Source of the DNA: Pararhizobium sp. | GTDB lineage: Bacteria; Pseudomonadota; Alphaproteobacteria; Rhizobiales; Rhizobiaceae | DNA length: 64,000 nucleotides | Assembly (NCBI GenBank): GCA_030655075.1 | Contig: JAURWE010000124.1 | Location: 1 to 64,000 of the forward strand | Reading direction: 5' to 3' | In this document: positions 26,710 to 35,539 of the stretch, in pieces | Numbering within the stretch: position 1 is the first letter of the stretch | Layout: each line of letters opens with the position of its first letter | Translations under genes and position numbers: made by a program | Notes under the pieces: generated by a model | Database searches by the model: none | What the model was told of the DNA's origin: nothing | The model's input: the letters and a program-made list of their open reading frames with translations, nothing else

Positions 26710-27771
26710 TTATCCCTTCCTGGCCAGCTGCATCAGCGTCACCTGCTGCTGCAGGCGCCGCTGTGCCTGGTCGACGACAACGGCGACGATGATGACGATA
26801 CCCTTGATGACCATCTGCCAGAAGGAGGAAACGCCCATCATGACCAGACCATCCGACAGAATGCCGATGACGAAGGCACCGATGATCGTGCCGCCGATCG
26901 TACCGCGCCCGCCTGACATCGACGTACCACCGAGAACGGCCGCCGCGATCGCATTGAGCTCGAACGAGTTGCCGGTTGCCGGATGCGAAGCCATCAGCTC
27001 CGACGAGATGACCAGCCCGACGATGGCGGCGCAGAAGCCGGAAAACATGTAGACGAACATTTTCACCCGATCGACGCGGATGCCGGACATGCGCGCTGCG
27101 CGCTCATTGCCGCCGACGGCAAAGATATGCCGGCCGATCGGCGTGAACTTCGCGACATAGGCGGCTGCCAGCGCCACGACGATGAGCACCCAGATCGACA
27201 CCGGAAGCCCGACGATGCGGCCGGAGCCGAGGAAGCCGAAGCCGGTGTTGGCGAGTTCTTCCTTGCCGATCAGGTTGGGAAACGTCTGACCGTCCGACGA
27301 CAGCAGCGCAAAACCGCGTGCCACATAGAGTGTGCCGAGTGTGGCGATGAACGGCGCCACGCTCAGCTTGGTGATCAGGAGCCCATTGACCGCACCGATG
27401 ATGATACCGACGATCAGCGTCAGAATGCAGACCTCGAAAATGTTGAAATAGATCGTGTAGCCGATCTGCAGGTCGATGCCGTGCAGGATCAGGCTGCCCG
27501 CCACCATGCCGCAGAGCCCGACGATCGAGCCGACCGACAGGTCGATACCGCCGGTGACGATGACGAAGGTCATGCCCATGGCCAGAAAGGCGTTCAGCGC
27601 CACGTGTTTCGACATCAGGATGATGTTGGCCGTCGATAGGAAGTTTGGCGCGAAGATCGAGAAGAACGCGATAACGGCGAACAGCGCGATGAAGGTGCGC
27701 AGCTTCATCAGCGTCAGAAGCACGGAGCCGCTGGACGTATCGGCGGCGGAAGTGGTGGTTGCCGTGGTCAT
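26710..27771 (-). CDS. ABC sugar transporter permease, RbsC family (D-apiose uptake)
   Basis: 353-residue inner-membrane permease with 8-10 helices. The signature GMTFVIVTGGIDLSVGSIVGL is typical of the RbsC/XylH/AraH class, as is NAIAAAVLGGTSMSGGRGTIGG before the last helices. The start codon shares one base with the ATPase stop (TGATG); a GTG one codon upstream is an alternative. It works as a homodimer with the double ATPase and the binding protein encoded upstream. Substrate D-apiose is inferred from the operon. Confidence 0.9.
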   Translation of the reverse strand: MTTATTTSAADTSSGSVLLTLMKLRTFIALFAVIAFFSIFAPNFLSTANIILMSKHVALNAFLAMGMTFVIVTGGIDLSVGSIVGLCGMVAGSLILHGIDLQIGYTIYFNIFEVCILTLIVGIIIGAVNGLLITKLSVAPFIATLGTLYVARGFALLSSDGQTFPNLIGKEELANTGFGFLGSGRIVGLPVSIWVLIVVALAAAYVAKFTPIGRHIFAVGGNERAARMSGIRVDRVKMFVYMFSGFCAAIVGLVISSELMASHPATGNSFELNAIAAAVLGGTSMSGGRGTIGGTIIGAFVIGILSDGLVMMGVSSFWQMVIKGIVIIVAVVVDQAQRRLQQQVTLMQLARKG

Positions 27772-29315
27772 CACGCATATTCCCTTGTCGTTTTGTGGCC
27801 TTCGGAAGAGGCCTTGACGATCATCTCCTCCGTGGCGTCGGCCCGGTCGATGACGGTGGTCAGTTTGCCGTTGCTCATCACGGCGATCCGGTCGGAGAGC
27901 GCCATGACCTCTTCGAGGTCGGAGGTCGAAAACAGGATGGCGAGCCCCTCGCCCGCCAGACGCCGCATGGTGCGGAACACGTCGGCCTTGGCGCCGACAT
28001 CGATGCCGCGGCTCGGCTCGTCCATCAGCAGAACCTTCGGATTGGTCATCAGCGCCTTGCCGATGACGACCTTCTGCTGGTTGCCGCCGGACATGGAGGT
28101 GACGTCGAAATCCGGATTTGGCGCCTTGATCGCCAGATCGGCAATCGCCTGTTTGATCGCAGTCTGTTCGCGCTCACCGCTGATGTGGAAGAGGTTCTTG
28201 ACGAACCGGTCGAGGCTGGCGAGAGTCAGGTTGCTGGCAATCGACAGGACCTGCACAAGCCCCTCGCGCTGGCGATCCTCGGGGATCAGCGCCAGGCCGC
28301 GCCGGATGCGCCGCGTCGTATCGCGCTCGCGCACCTCTTGGCCGTCGATGAAGATCGTGCCGGTCGAATGATCATGGCGGCCCATGACGCATTCGAAGAA
28401 CTCGCTGCGCCCGGCTCCCATCAACCCGTAGATGCCGAGAATTTCACCCGATCGCACCGAGAGCGACACATGATCGACGGCAAAGCCGCCGTGGGTGCGG
28501 GTGAGGCTGACATCCTCGGCCCGGAAGGCTTCGCCACCCAATTCGTGCGACACCGACTTGGCGAAATCCTTGGCATCGGAGCCGATCATCGAGCGGACAA
28601 TCCACTTGGTGTCGATGTCCTTGACCTTGGCATGGCCGGTAATCTGCCCGTCGCGCAACACGGTGATGTAGTCGCCGATGCGCATCAGCTCTTCCAGCCG
28701 GTGCGAGATATAGACGATCGCCACGCCCTGCGCCTTCAGCTCGGCGATGACCTTGAAGAGGATATCGACTTCCGCCGCCGAGAGCGCCGAGGTCGGCTCG
28801 TCCATGATGAGAATGCGGGCATCGAGCGAGATCGCCTTGGCGATTTCGACAAGCTGTTGCTGGCCGATCGGCAGGTCCTCGACCAGCGCCTCGGCGCTGA
28901 TGCCGGCATCCAGCCGGTCGAGGAAGACATTGGCCTTCTCGACCTGCGCCTTGTGGTCGATGCCGCGAACGCCGCGCAGGATCTCGCGCGTCGCAAAGAT
29001 GTTTTCGGCAACCGAGAGATTGCCGAACAGGTTGAGCTCCTGAAAGATCATGCCGATGCCATGCGCCTGCGCATCGGCCGGCGATCCGAACTCGACTTCC
29101 TTGCCGTCGAGGATGATCCTGCCGAGAGTCGGCCGCTCGACACCGGCAATGATCCGCATCAGCGTCGATTTCCCGGCGCCGTTTTCGCCGACCAGCACGT
29201 TGACCGCGCCGCGCCGCAATTCGAGATCGGCCTTCTTGACGGCGACGATGCCGGAATAGACCTTGGTCACGTCCTCAAGGCGCAGGATGCAATCGCCGGC
29301 TACAGGATCCGCCAT
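27771..29315 (-). CDS. ABC sugar transporter ATPase, double-domain RbsA family
   Basis: 514-residue ATPase with two fused nucleotide-binding domains. The first has Walker A GENGAGKST and signature LPIGQQQLVEIAKAI. The second has a degenerate Walker A (GLMGAGRSE) and signature MSGGNQQKVVIGKAL, the asymmetry normal for RbsA/MglA. Start 29315 lies two bases past the stop of the DUF2291 gene. The longer frame would run backward into that gene. It energises the operon's importer. Confidence 0.92.
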   Translation of the reverse strand: MADPVAGDCILRLEDVTKVYSGIVAVKKADLELRRGAVNVLVGENGAGKSTLMRIIAGVERPTLGRIILDGKEVEFGSPADAQAHGIGMIFQELNLFGNLSVAENIFATREILRGVRGIDHKAQVEKANVFLDRLDAGISAEALVEDLPIGQQQLVEIAKAISLDARILIMDEPTSALSAAEVDILFKVIAELKAQGVAIVYISHRLEELMRIGDYITVLRDGQITGHAKVKDIDTKWIVRSMIGSDAKDFAKSVSHELGGEAFRAEDVSLTRTHGGFAVDHVSLSVRSGEILGIYGLMGAGRSEFFECVMGRHDHSTGTIFIDGQEVRERDTTRRIRRGLALIPEDRQREGLVQVLSIASNLTLASLDRFVKNLFHISGEREQTAIKQAIADLAIKAPNPDFDVTSMSGGNQQKVVIGKALMTNPKVLLMDEPSRGIDVGAKADVFRTMRRLAGEGLAILFSTSDLEEVMALSDRIAVMSNGKLTTVIDRADATEEMIVKASSEGHKTTREYA

Positions 29316-29316
29316 G

Positions 29317-29961
29317 TCAGCCGCCAACCGTGATCTGGGCCGGGACGAACAGCGGCAGCTGGCCCTTGGACGGCAGCGGGAAAGCGCCGAGCGCCTGGAC
29401 TTTCTTGCCGGCGAGACCGTCACGGGAAATCTTGTCGAGGATCAGGCCGTTGACATGCGTGTTGAACGACTTGCCGAATTGCGCCCATTCGATCTGGTTC
29501 TTGAACTCATTGAAATTGACGAAGTCGAGACTGTCGCGGATCGCGGTGCCCTTGATGGCCGGGCCGATCTGGATGCGCGCGTCGGCAGTGCCGTCGGCAT
29601 TGACGTCGACATCGATATAGGCCGAACGGGATTTGGTTTCGGCAGTGACGATCACGCCGTCGAGCTTGGCGGCAAAGGTCCAGGGCGCGCTGCCCTGTTT
29701 TTCCTTGTGGCCGAACTTGGCGCCCGCCGCCTCGACGTCGCGGGCCGAAAGGGCAAGCACATCCGGGAAAGGACCGGCGCGTGTTTCCAGGAACGGAACG
29801 ACCTTGGTCTCCCAGATTTCGGCAACCATGCGGTCCGGATTGAAGCCGCCCGTCGCCGCTTCGGCAGCTTCTTCGGCCGAAGGCGTCTTGATGATCTTGC
29901 AACCCGCCAGCGACAAAGCGCACAGGAGGCCAATTGCTGCAGCGGCCCTGATCTTCGGCAT
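29317..29961 (-). CDS. DUF2291-family lipoprotein
   Basis: 214-residue predicted lipoprotein. A short hydrophobic signal (AAAAIGLLCALSLAGC) ends in an LAGC lipobox, so the mature protein begins at Cys near residue 20 and should be membrane-anchored in the periplasm. The sequence fits DUF2291, a family of unknown function usually encoded beside ribose-type ABC transporters. Here it lies exactly between the binding-protein and ATPase genes, suggesting a role in uptake or delivery of the sugar. Start 29961 is chosen because it gives the signal peptide. Confidence 0.8.
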   Translation of the reverse strand: MPKIRAAAAIGLLCALSLAGCKIIKTPSAEEAAEAATGGFNPDRMVAEIWETKVVPFLETRAGPFPDVLALSARDVEAAGAKFGHKEKQGSAPWTFAAKLDGVIVTAETKSRSAYIDVDVNADGTADARIQIGPAIKGTAIRDSLDFVNFNEFKNQIEWAQFGKSFNTHVNGLILDKISRDGLAGKKVQALGAFPLPSKGQLPLFVPAQITVGG

Positions 29962-30038
29962 GTGAAACCTGCTCCGTCCTATGGAAAAACAGGCGCGCAG
30001 GGGGACGTCATCCCCCTGCGCGCCTTTCACTGCATGGA

Positions 30039-30980
30039 TCAATTCTTGAGCGCGAACGTCTCGAGCGTGGCAGCATTGTCAGCGTTGATGAGAACGCAAT
30101 CCATCAGCTGCTTTTCTTCAGCAGGACCCTTGCCGGTCTTGATGAAGGTGTCAGCCTGCTCGACTGCCATCTGGGCCTGGGCATAGGCCGGCTGCAGAAC
30201 GGTCGCCTTGATGCCACCAGACGTGATCGAGTCGCGCACGTCGTTCGAACCGTCGAAGCCGACGACGATCACGTCCTTGCGGCCGGCAGCCTGGAGAGCG
30301 GCAATCGCACCCATGGCCATCGTGTCGTTGCCGGAGATGACGCCCTTGATGTCAGGGTTTGCCTGCAGGATGGTTTCCATCTTGGAATAACCTTCCGTCT
30401 GGCTCCAGTTGGCCGACTGCTGGGCGACCATCTTCAGTTCCGGATATTCGTCGATCACATCGTGGTAGCCCTTCGAGCGGATACCGGCGTTGAGATCGGC
30501 TTCGCGGCCGAGAAGCTCGACATAGTTGCCCTTTTCGCCCATCAGCTTGACGAACTCTTCGGCACCGAGCTGAGCGCCCTGATAATTGTTGGAAACGATC
30601 TGCGAGACGGCAACGCCCGTGGCGTTGATTTCGCGGTCGATCAGGAAGGACGGAACGCCCGCATCCTTGGCCTTCTGGACGGCGGCGATCGAGGCTTCCG
30701 AGCCGGCATTGTCGAGAATGATGGCCTTGGCGCCACGGCCGATGGCCGTATCGATCAGCTGGCTCTGCTTGTTGGCGTCGTCGTCATGCACAAGAACGAG
30801 GGTCTCGTAGCCGAGTTCCTTGGCCTTTGCTTCGGCACCGACAGCTTCCGCCTTGAAGAACGGATTGTCGTGGCTCGGCGTGATGATGGCGATGAGATCG
30901 GCGGCGTAAACCGGCATTGCGGTCGTCAGCGCCAAGGCGCCGGCGAAGGCAGCGAGTGTCAGTCTGCGTGTCAGTTTCAT
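30039..30980 (-). CDS. Periplasmic sugar-binding protein, RbsB family (D-apiose)
   Basis: 313-residue type-I periplasmic binding protein. A Sec signal ends at about AMPVYAA (residue 27), and the mature part opens DLIAIITPSHDNPFFKAEA, as in ribose-binding proteins. Conserved ligand-pocket segments DNAGSEAS, FLIDRE, GNDTMAMGA and VGFDGSNDV follow. Shine-Dalgarno GGGAGGA is strong. It is the first gene of the importer cluster and is preceded by stable hairpins at 31005-31053. Family is clear; D-apiose as ligand is inferred from operon content. Confidence 0.9.
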   Translation of the reverse strand: MKLTRRLTLAAFAGALALTTAMPVYAADLIAIITPSHDNPFFKAEAVGAEAKAKELGYETLVLVHDDDANKQSQLIDTAIGRGAKAIILDNAGSEASIAAVQKAKDAGVPSFLIDREINATGVAVSQIVSNNYQGAQLGAEEFVKLMGEKGNYVELLGREADLNAGIRSKGYHDVIDEYPELKMVAQQSANWSQTEGYSKMETILQANPDIKGVISGNDTMAMGAIAALQAAGRKDVIVVGFDGSNDVRDSITSGGIKATVLQPAYAQAQMAVEQADTFIKTGKGPAEEKQLMDCVLINADNAATLETFALKN

Positions 30981-31004
30981 GTGGTTCCTCCCAGGTTGAT
31001 GAAA

Positions 31005-31053
31005 CGGCGCCGTTCCCGTCGGCGCCGGGTGTTGAACGGGGCGTGCCGCCCCG
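31005..31053. other. Two intercistronic hairpins before the binding-protein gene
   Basis: CGGCGCCG (31005-31012) with CGGCGCCG (31020-31027), then CGGGGC (31037-31042) with GCCCCG (31048-31053). Both can form in the minus-strand transcript between apnO and the binding-protein gene. No U-run follows, so mRNA processing or stabilisation is more likely than termination. Confidence 0.6.
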
Positions 31054-31059
31054 GATGGA

Positions 31060-31887
31060 TCAGGTGATGCGCCGAATGCTTTCGGCGATTTCCTCGGGTT
31101 CGAAAACTTTCTTCCAGTCGTCCTTCATCAGGACGGGGATGCCGAACTCGATCGCCTTGTTGCAGGCGTCGGAGAAGACGCCGGGCGTCTCGTCGAAGAT
31201 CACGGCACCGAGCACGTTCATGTGGCCGAGCAGGAAGTCGCGGGCGGCTTCCTTCGGCACGCCGCGGGCGACGCATTCGTCCATCGCCTGGCGCATGACA
31301 ACCAGCAGCGAGGCGCAGACGGTTTCCGACAGGCCCGGCTCCAGGAGAGCGATTTGCTCGACGGTGACGCGGTGCGAGCGCATGACCGGCGCCCAGATGG
31401 TCTTGGCCACTTCCTCGCCCAGCGCATAGGCCTCTTCCGGTCCCTGCATCAGGGCCGAGACGATGTGCTGCTTGGCAGCGACGCCACCGAAGAAGTCGCG
31501 CTTGGCGACCGGATCGGTCTCGTCGTTGAAGATTGGCGGATGGCAGGGATGGGTGACGAAATAGGTGATGTCGTCACGCTTGGGCAGGTGGCCTGCCGCA
31601 GGCGCCGCCGCATCGAGAACGATGACGATCGTGCCGGGCGCCAGCTTGTCGACGATGCCGGAGGCAACCTTGCCGATCGCCGTATCCGGCACGGCGAGAA
31701 CAACGACTTCGGCACCATCAAGACCGTCATCGGCAGAGACGCAGGAGACATCGAGATCGGTCTTCAGCCGCGCACGGCCCGCTTCACCAACCTCGATATG
31801 GCGCACGTCGAAACGCGAACCTTTGAGATTTTTGGCAAGCCGGTAACCCATTTTGCCGCCGGCGCCGAAGAGTGCGATCGAAGTCAT
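31060..31887 (-). CDS. apnO: D-apionate oxidoisomerase
   Basis: 275-residue NAD-binding protein of the phosphogluconate-dehydrogenase-like superfamily. The Rossmann motif IALFGAGGKMGYRLA is at the N-terminus; THPCHPPIFNDE and LLGHMNVLGAVIFDE are distinctive blocks. ApnO converts D-apionate to 3-oxo-isoapionate. The start has TGAGGAAAC upstream, and a clear promoter with the shared operator stands at 31919-31946, so this gene can start a transcript of its own running through the importer genes to apnL. Function is assigned by family recognition and operon context. Confidence 0.83.
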   Translation of the reverse strand: MTSIALFGAGGKMGYRLAKNLKGSRFDVRHIEVGEAGRARLKTDLDVSCVSADDGLDGAEVVVLAVPDTAIGKVASGIVDKLAPGTIVIVLDAAAPAAGHLPKRDDITYFVTHPCHPPIFNDETDPVAKRDFFGGVAAKQHIVSALMQGPEEAYALGEEVAKTIWAPVMRSHRVTVEQIALLEPGLSETVCASLLVVMRQAMDECVARGVPKEAARDFLLGHMNVLGAVIFDETPGVFSDACNKAIEFGIPVLMKDDWKKVFEPEEIAESIRRIT

Positions 31888-31918
31888 GTTTCCTCACCCG
31901 ATTTTCATTTTAGCGAGA

Positions 31919-31949
31919 CTTATATATAACTGGTATGATGAGTCAATCA
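31919..31949 (-). promoter_or_regulatory. apnO promoter overlapped by the shared GntR-type operator
   Basis: On the minus strand a -35 TTGACT (31946-31941) and -10 TATAAG (31924-31919) are separated by 16 bp. The spacer contains the complement of AACTGGTATGATGAGT (31928-31943), a motif repeated with one mismatch in front of oiaX and the gntR gene. A repressor bound there would block the promoter directly. Confidence 0.72.
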
Positions 31950-31966
31950 GTACGTCAGGTTATTTG

Positions 31967-33325
31967 TTAACTTCTGCCGTCGTAGGCGCGCAACCCATCG
32001 CGGATTTGCGCAAAATACCCATCCGCGCCCACCTGTCCGCCCTTGAGCGCGATCTGCAAGCCGTTGGTTTGCTTGTGAAGTCCGTGCGCCGTGCACAACG
32101 GCGATCCCGGCGTTTGCGGCAACGGCAGAAGCGTCGTCAGCGCCTGGACATGCATTTCTTTCAGCGCGTGGCTGGATGTATCACCCCCAGCGATCACAGC
32201 CCGCGAAAGCCCTTCCGCCTCGACCAAGCGGCGCAGAATGGCGCCCAGCATGCGGCCGAGCCGGTGACGGCTGCCGGCGATGCGGTCGATCTCGCCGCCC
32301 CTGTCAGCCGATGGGCCAAGCGCCGTGTGCAGAATGACGCTGCGGCCATTCTTCAGGATCGCAAGCCCGGCTTCGACGGCTTTTTCCACGGCCTGTTCGC
32401 CACCTTCGCCGAGAAGCACCAGCGGATCGAGCCCGATACCATCGAAACCGTTGTCCAGCGCATGGCAAATTTGCCGCTCGGTCGTCGGAGAGACACTGCC
32501 GGAGACCACAGCCAGCCGCTCCGCCTTGCCCGGCAGCACAAATTCCGCTGGTTCGCCGATCAGTCCCGCCTCACGCCAGGCCGACAGAAGCGCATATTCG
32601 ACACCGGAGGAACCGGCCACGAACCAGCCGTTCTTCTGCCGGATGCGCCAGAGCTGCGCCCCCGCCCGTGCCTGTGATTCCGGACTGTCCACATCAAAGA
32701 GCACCATGCCGTCACGATCGCGGCAGAGCGCATCAACGCGCGCGTCGGAGTCTGGGGCTGCCAATATAGCAAGATCGGCAAGCGCCGCCGTCAATGCCGT
32801 CTGCCCGGCCAGATGCAGCCGCAGATCGGCCTCCGCCATCGGCGTGACCGGATGACGGCTCATGACCGGATGCCTGTCGATGCGATAGACCTCACCCTGA
32901 TAGGCGGCAAAGAGTTGGCCGAAGGCCGTGTAGCGCTTCAGCTGCGGCGCCCCGACCAGAAGCGGCACCAGCGCCTGATCAAACAGCGCCTTGCCGATCT
33001 CCACCGCTTTGCCGATATTGCCGATACCGGGGCTGGAATCGAAGGTCGAGCAGACCTTGTAATGGCAGATCGCGGCATTCAGCGATTTCAACCATGTGAA
33101 CGCCGGCGTCAGGTTCTCGTCCATCCAGGCAGGCGTTTCGCTGCGGCTGGTGCCCGCCAGACCGATTGCCCCGCAATGGCCGAACCGTTGCAAGAGCGCC
33201 TCGTCCGGCTGGTCCATGAACAGCACCGTCGGCACGCCATTTGAAGCCAGCGCCTCCATGACATCGGTCGATCCGGTGAGGTCGTCGCCGTAATAGCTGA
33301 GGAGAAGAGAGTTGCTGTCGGTCAT
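31967..33325 (-). CDS. oiaK: 3-oxo-isoapionate kinase, four-carbon acid sugar kinase family (DUF1537)
   Basis: 452-residue kinase of the DUF1537 family, ATP-dependent phosphorylation of acid sugars. The N-terminal YYGDDLTGSTDVMEAL is diagnostic, and the C-terminal nucleotide-binding AVIAGGDTSSHAL is present. In D-apiose pathways OiaK makes 3-oxo-isoapionate 4-phosphate, the substrate of the RuBisCO-like decarboxylase encoded seven bases upstream. Start 33325 has GAGGCGG upstream; the longer frame overlaps oiaX and is not needed. Confidence 0.85.
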   Translation of the reverse strand: MTDSNSLLLSYYGDDLTGSTDVMEALASNGVPTVLFMDQPDEALLQRFGHCGAIGLAGTSRSETPAWMDENLTPAFTWLKSLNAAICHYKVCSTFDSSPGIGNIGKAVEIGKALFDQALVPLLVGAPQLKRYTAFGQLFAAYQGEVYRIDRHPVMSRHPVTPMAEADLRLHLAGQTALTAALADLAILAAPDSDARVDALCRDRDGMVLFDVDSPESQARAGAQLWRIRQKNGWFVAGSSGVEYALLSAWREAGLIGEPAEFVLPGKAERLAVVSGSVSPTTERQICHALDNGFDGIGLDPLVLLGEGGEQAVEKAVEAGLAILKNGRSVILHTALGPSADRGGEIDRIAGSRHRLGRMLGAILRRLVEAEGLSRAVIAGGDTSSHALKEMHVQALTTLLPLPQTPGSPLCTAHGLHKQTNGLQIALKGGQVGADGYFAQIRDGLRAYDGRS

Positions 33326-33332
33326 GTCCGCC

Positions 33333-34595
33333 TCACGCATTCTTGCCATCGCCGAATTTTGTCAGCGACGCTGCCAGTTCGGGATGATCCTTGGCATAGG
33401 TTTCCAGCGGAATATCCGCCACCGTAGCCTCCCAGGCCTGCGACACGGCCCGCACACCGGCGGCAGGGCCGCCCGGATGGCTGACGATGCCGCCGCCGCA
33501 GAGATACATCAGGTCCGTGGTCCGGCCGGTGCGCCGGTAGGTTTCCGGCGCCTGCCCGCCCCACTGACCGGAGCCGGCCACCGGAAGCGCGCAATCGGAT
33601 GGATCGAACAGCGGCGTGGTGACGGCCTTGAAAGATTCGACGAAACTTTCGTCCGGCTCCCAATATTTCACGCCGATGCCATTGATCTGAAACTGGTCGA
33701 CGCCGAGCAGGCGCCAGAACTGTTGCCAGACCTTGAAATCGAAGCCGATGCCGGGGTGGCGGGTCAGGACATCCCAGCCGTTGCGATGCGCATGCAGCAC
33801 CAGGCCGGAACGTTTTCGCAGGAACGCCATGCCGCCCATACCGATCGAGTTGATGTTCACCACGGCGCAATTGCCGCCGGCTTCGAGAACCATGTCATGG
33901 TTGCGCATCATTTCATCGGGATCGGTGTGGGAAATGCCGAAGGCATACATCACCTTCTTGCCGGTCTTCTGCTCGTGATCGAGGATCAGCGGCATGATCG
34001 CCGCAACGCGCTCCTTCAGCGGCGAATAGGCTGGGCTCATCAGCTTCTCGTCGTCCTTGATGAAATCGACACCGGAGAGCACCAATTCCGCGACCATGTC
34101 CGCCGTTTCGGCCGGGCGCAGCCCCAGCGCCGGTTTGACGATCGTGCCGATGATCGGCCGGCCTTCGACACCGGTCAGACGGCGGCTTCCGGCAAGGCCG
34201 AACTGCGGGCCGGGATAGGCACCGCGAAACTCTTCCGGCAGATGCAGATCGACGACGCGAATGCCGGTCATGCCCCGGATCGAGAAGACACCGCCGACCG
34301 CGATGGTCATCAGCGCCGAGAGGTCGGTGCCGACAGCATCCATCGGAAAGGCGATATCGACATCGGCCCGGCGGATCGGTCCATGACCCTCCGTCGCTTC
34401 TGGCCAGGACGGGTAAGCCGCATCTTCCAGCGGGCGAATACCGGTGACCCTTGCCGCCACACGCGCCTTCAATTCCTCGGTTTCACCAGGCAGCGCCACG
34501 AAAGTGCCGGTCGACTGATCGCTGGCGATTTTCGCCGCCATTGCCTCGACGCTACCGGTGGTCTCGATACGGTACGTAACGGTGATCACAGACAT
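33333..34595 (-). CDS. oiaX: RuBisCO-like 3-oxo-isoapionate-4-phosphate decarboxylase
   Basis: 420-residue form IV RuBisCO-like protein. The large-subunit scaffold is clear: KPALGLRP, the GVDFIKDDE loop with the usually carbamylated lysine, HAHRNG and the GGGIVSHPGG phosphate site. It should decarboxylate 3-oxo-isoapionate 4-phosphate to L-erythrulose 1-phosphate and CO2, not fix CO2. First gene of the oiaX-oiaK unit, divergent from the GntR gene. The downstream isomerases that yield erythrose 4-phosphate are not in the window. Confidence 0.88.
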   Translation of the reverse strand: MSVITVTYRIETTGSVEAMAAKIASDQSTGTFVALPGETEELKARVAARVTGIRPLEDAAYPSWPEATEGHGPIRRADVDIAFPMDAVGTDLSALMTIAVGGVFSIRGMTGIRVVDLHLPEEFRGAYPGPQFGLAGSRRLTGVEGRPIIGTIVKPALGLRPAETADMVAELVLSGVDFIKDDEKLMSPAYSPLKERVAAIMPLILDHEQKTGKKVMYAFGISHTDPDEMMRNHDMVLEAGGNCAVVNINSIGMGGMAFLRKRSGLVLHAHRNGWDVLTRHPGIGFDFKVWQQFWRLLGVDQFQINGIGVKYWEPDESFVESFKAVTTPLFDPSDCALPVAGSGQWGGQAPETYRRTGRTTDLMYLCGGGIVSHPGGPAAGVRAVSQAWEATVADIPLETYAKDHPELAASLTKFGDGKNA

Positions 34596-34648
34596 GAAGG
34601 CCGATCCTGTTGTTGCAATGAGGTATGATCCGGGTGTATGGACCGGGC

Positions 34649-34670
34649 AACTGGTATAATGAGTATATCA
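34649..34670. promoter_or_regulatory. Shared operator between oiaX and gntR
   Basis: AACTGGTATAATGAGT at 34649-34664 (continuing to ATCA at 34670) differs at one base from the copy inside the apnO promoter. It includes TATAAT, a good -10 for the rightward gntR gene, so the regulator could repress itself and both leftward transcripts through one site type. Outer bases ACT...AGT are symmetric. Confidence 0.68.
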
Positions 34671-34797
34671 ATCGATGCAACAGAAACCTGCTCTATCGCA
34701 GATGAATGTGGATGGATGCGCTGCGCCTGGCGTGCCATCTTCCCCTTGTCTTTATTAAGAGTACATATTGCACACCTTCATTCGTCAGCGAGCACAC

Positions 34798-35511
34798 ATG
34801 GCACCGCAAACAGAACAGATCGTGCGCCGTAAACTTTCCGACGAGGTTTTTTCACGCCTGAAGAGCCTGATCACCTCAGGCGAACTCGGGCCTGGCGACG
34901 AGATGCCGTCCGAGCGGGTGCTGATGGAACGTTTCGGCGTCGGACGGCCTGCCATACGGGAGGCCATGCAGTCTCTGGCCAGCATGGGACTGGTGGCCAT
35001 TTCCCATGGCGAGCGGGCAAAGGTGCTGGAGCTTACCGCCCAGTCGATCTTCCGCCAGGTCGACATCACCGCTAAGATCATGCTGTCGCAATCGTCCGAT
35101 TCGCTTGAACACCTGAAGAGCGCCCGTATCTTCTTCGAGCGCGGCATGGCGCGTGAGGCGGCACAGAAAGCCAAAAGCACCGATATCGCCGATCTCAGAG
35201 ATATCCTCGAGCGCCAGCGCCAGTCGCTGGGTCAGGCCGAAGCCTTCATTTCGGCCGACATGGAGTTTCACACCCGCATCGCCGCCATCTCGCGCAACCC
35301 GATCTTCATTGCCATAAGCGAGGCCATGCTCGCCTGGCTGAAGGAATATCACACCGAAATGCTGATCTGGACCGGCAAGGAAAAACTGACGCTGGCCGAG
35401 CATGAGGAAATCATCACCTGCCTGGCGACAAACGACCCTGATGCCACCGAGGCGGCTCTGTTGAAACATCTTGAGCGCTCGCGCGCGCTCTATGCCAGCA
35501 AGGCCTCCTGA
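34798..35511 (+). CDS. GntR/FadR-family repressor of the D-apiose operon (proposed)
   Basis: 237-residue regulator. The winged HTH (IVRRKLSDEVFSRLKSLI ... PSERVLMERFGVGRPAIREAM) is followed by an all-helical FCD effector domain with the metal-binding-type residues expected around EFHTRIA and the C-terminal LAEHEEI. The ATG at 34798 is chosen; a TTG ten codons earlier lies close to the promoter. It is divergent from oiaX and next to a repeated 16-base site, so local control is likely. The inducer, perhaps a pathway intermediate, is unknown. Confidence 0.85.
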   Translation: MAPQTEQIVRRKLSDEVFSRLKSLITSGELGPGDEMPSERVLMERFGVGRPAIREAMQSLASMGLVAISHGERAKVLELTAQSIFRQVDITAKIMLSQSSDSLEHLKSARIFFERGMAREAAQKAKSTDIADLRDILERQRQSLGQAEAFISADMEFHTRIAAISRNPIFIAISEAMLAWLKEYHTEMLIWTGKEKLTLAEHEEIITCLATNDPDATEAALLKHLERSRALYASKAS

Positions 35512-35512
35512 G

Positions 35513-35539
35513 GAAACAGCCGGCTACTCCGGCTGTTTC
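35513..35539 (+). terminator. Stem-loop at the gntR / permease convergence
   Basis: GAAACAGCCGG (35513-35523) pairs perfectly with CCGGCTGTTTC (35529-35539) around CTACT. It begins two bases after the gntR stop and overlaps the end of the convergent permease gene. Only three U residues follow the stem on either strand, so termination may be partial. Confidence 0.6.

Noticed and set aside
31005..31053. Rho-independent terminator between apnO and the binding-protein gene
   Set aside because: Hairpins lack a U-run and a single operon function spans them.
33333..34595. True RuBisCO for CO2 fixation
   Set aside because: Sequence and operon context point to a form IV decarboxylase; there is no small subunit or phosphoribulokinase gene.
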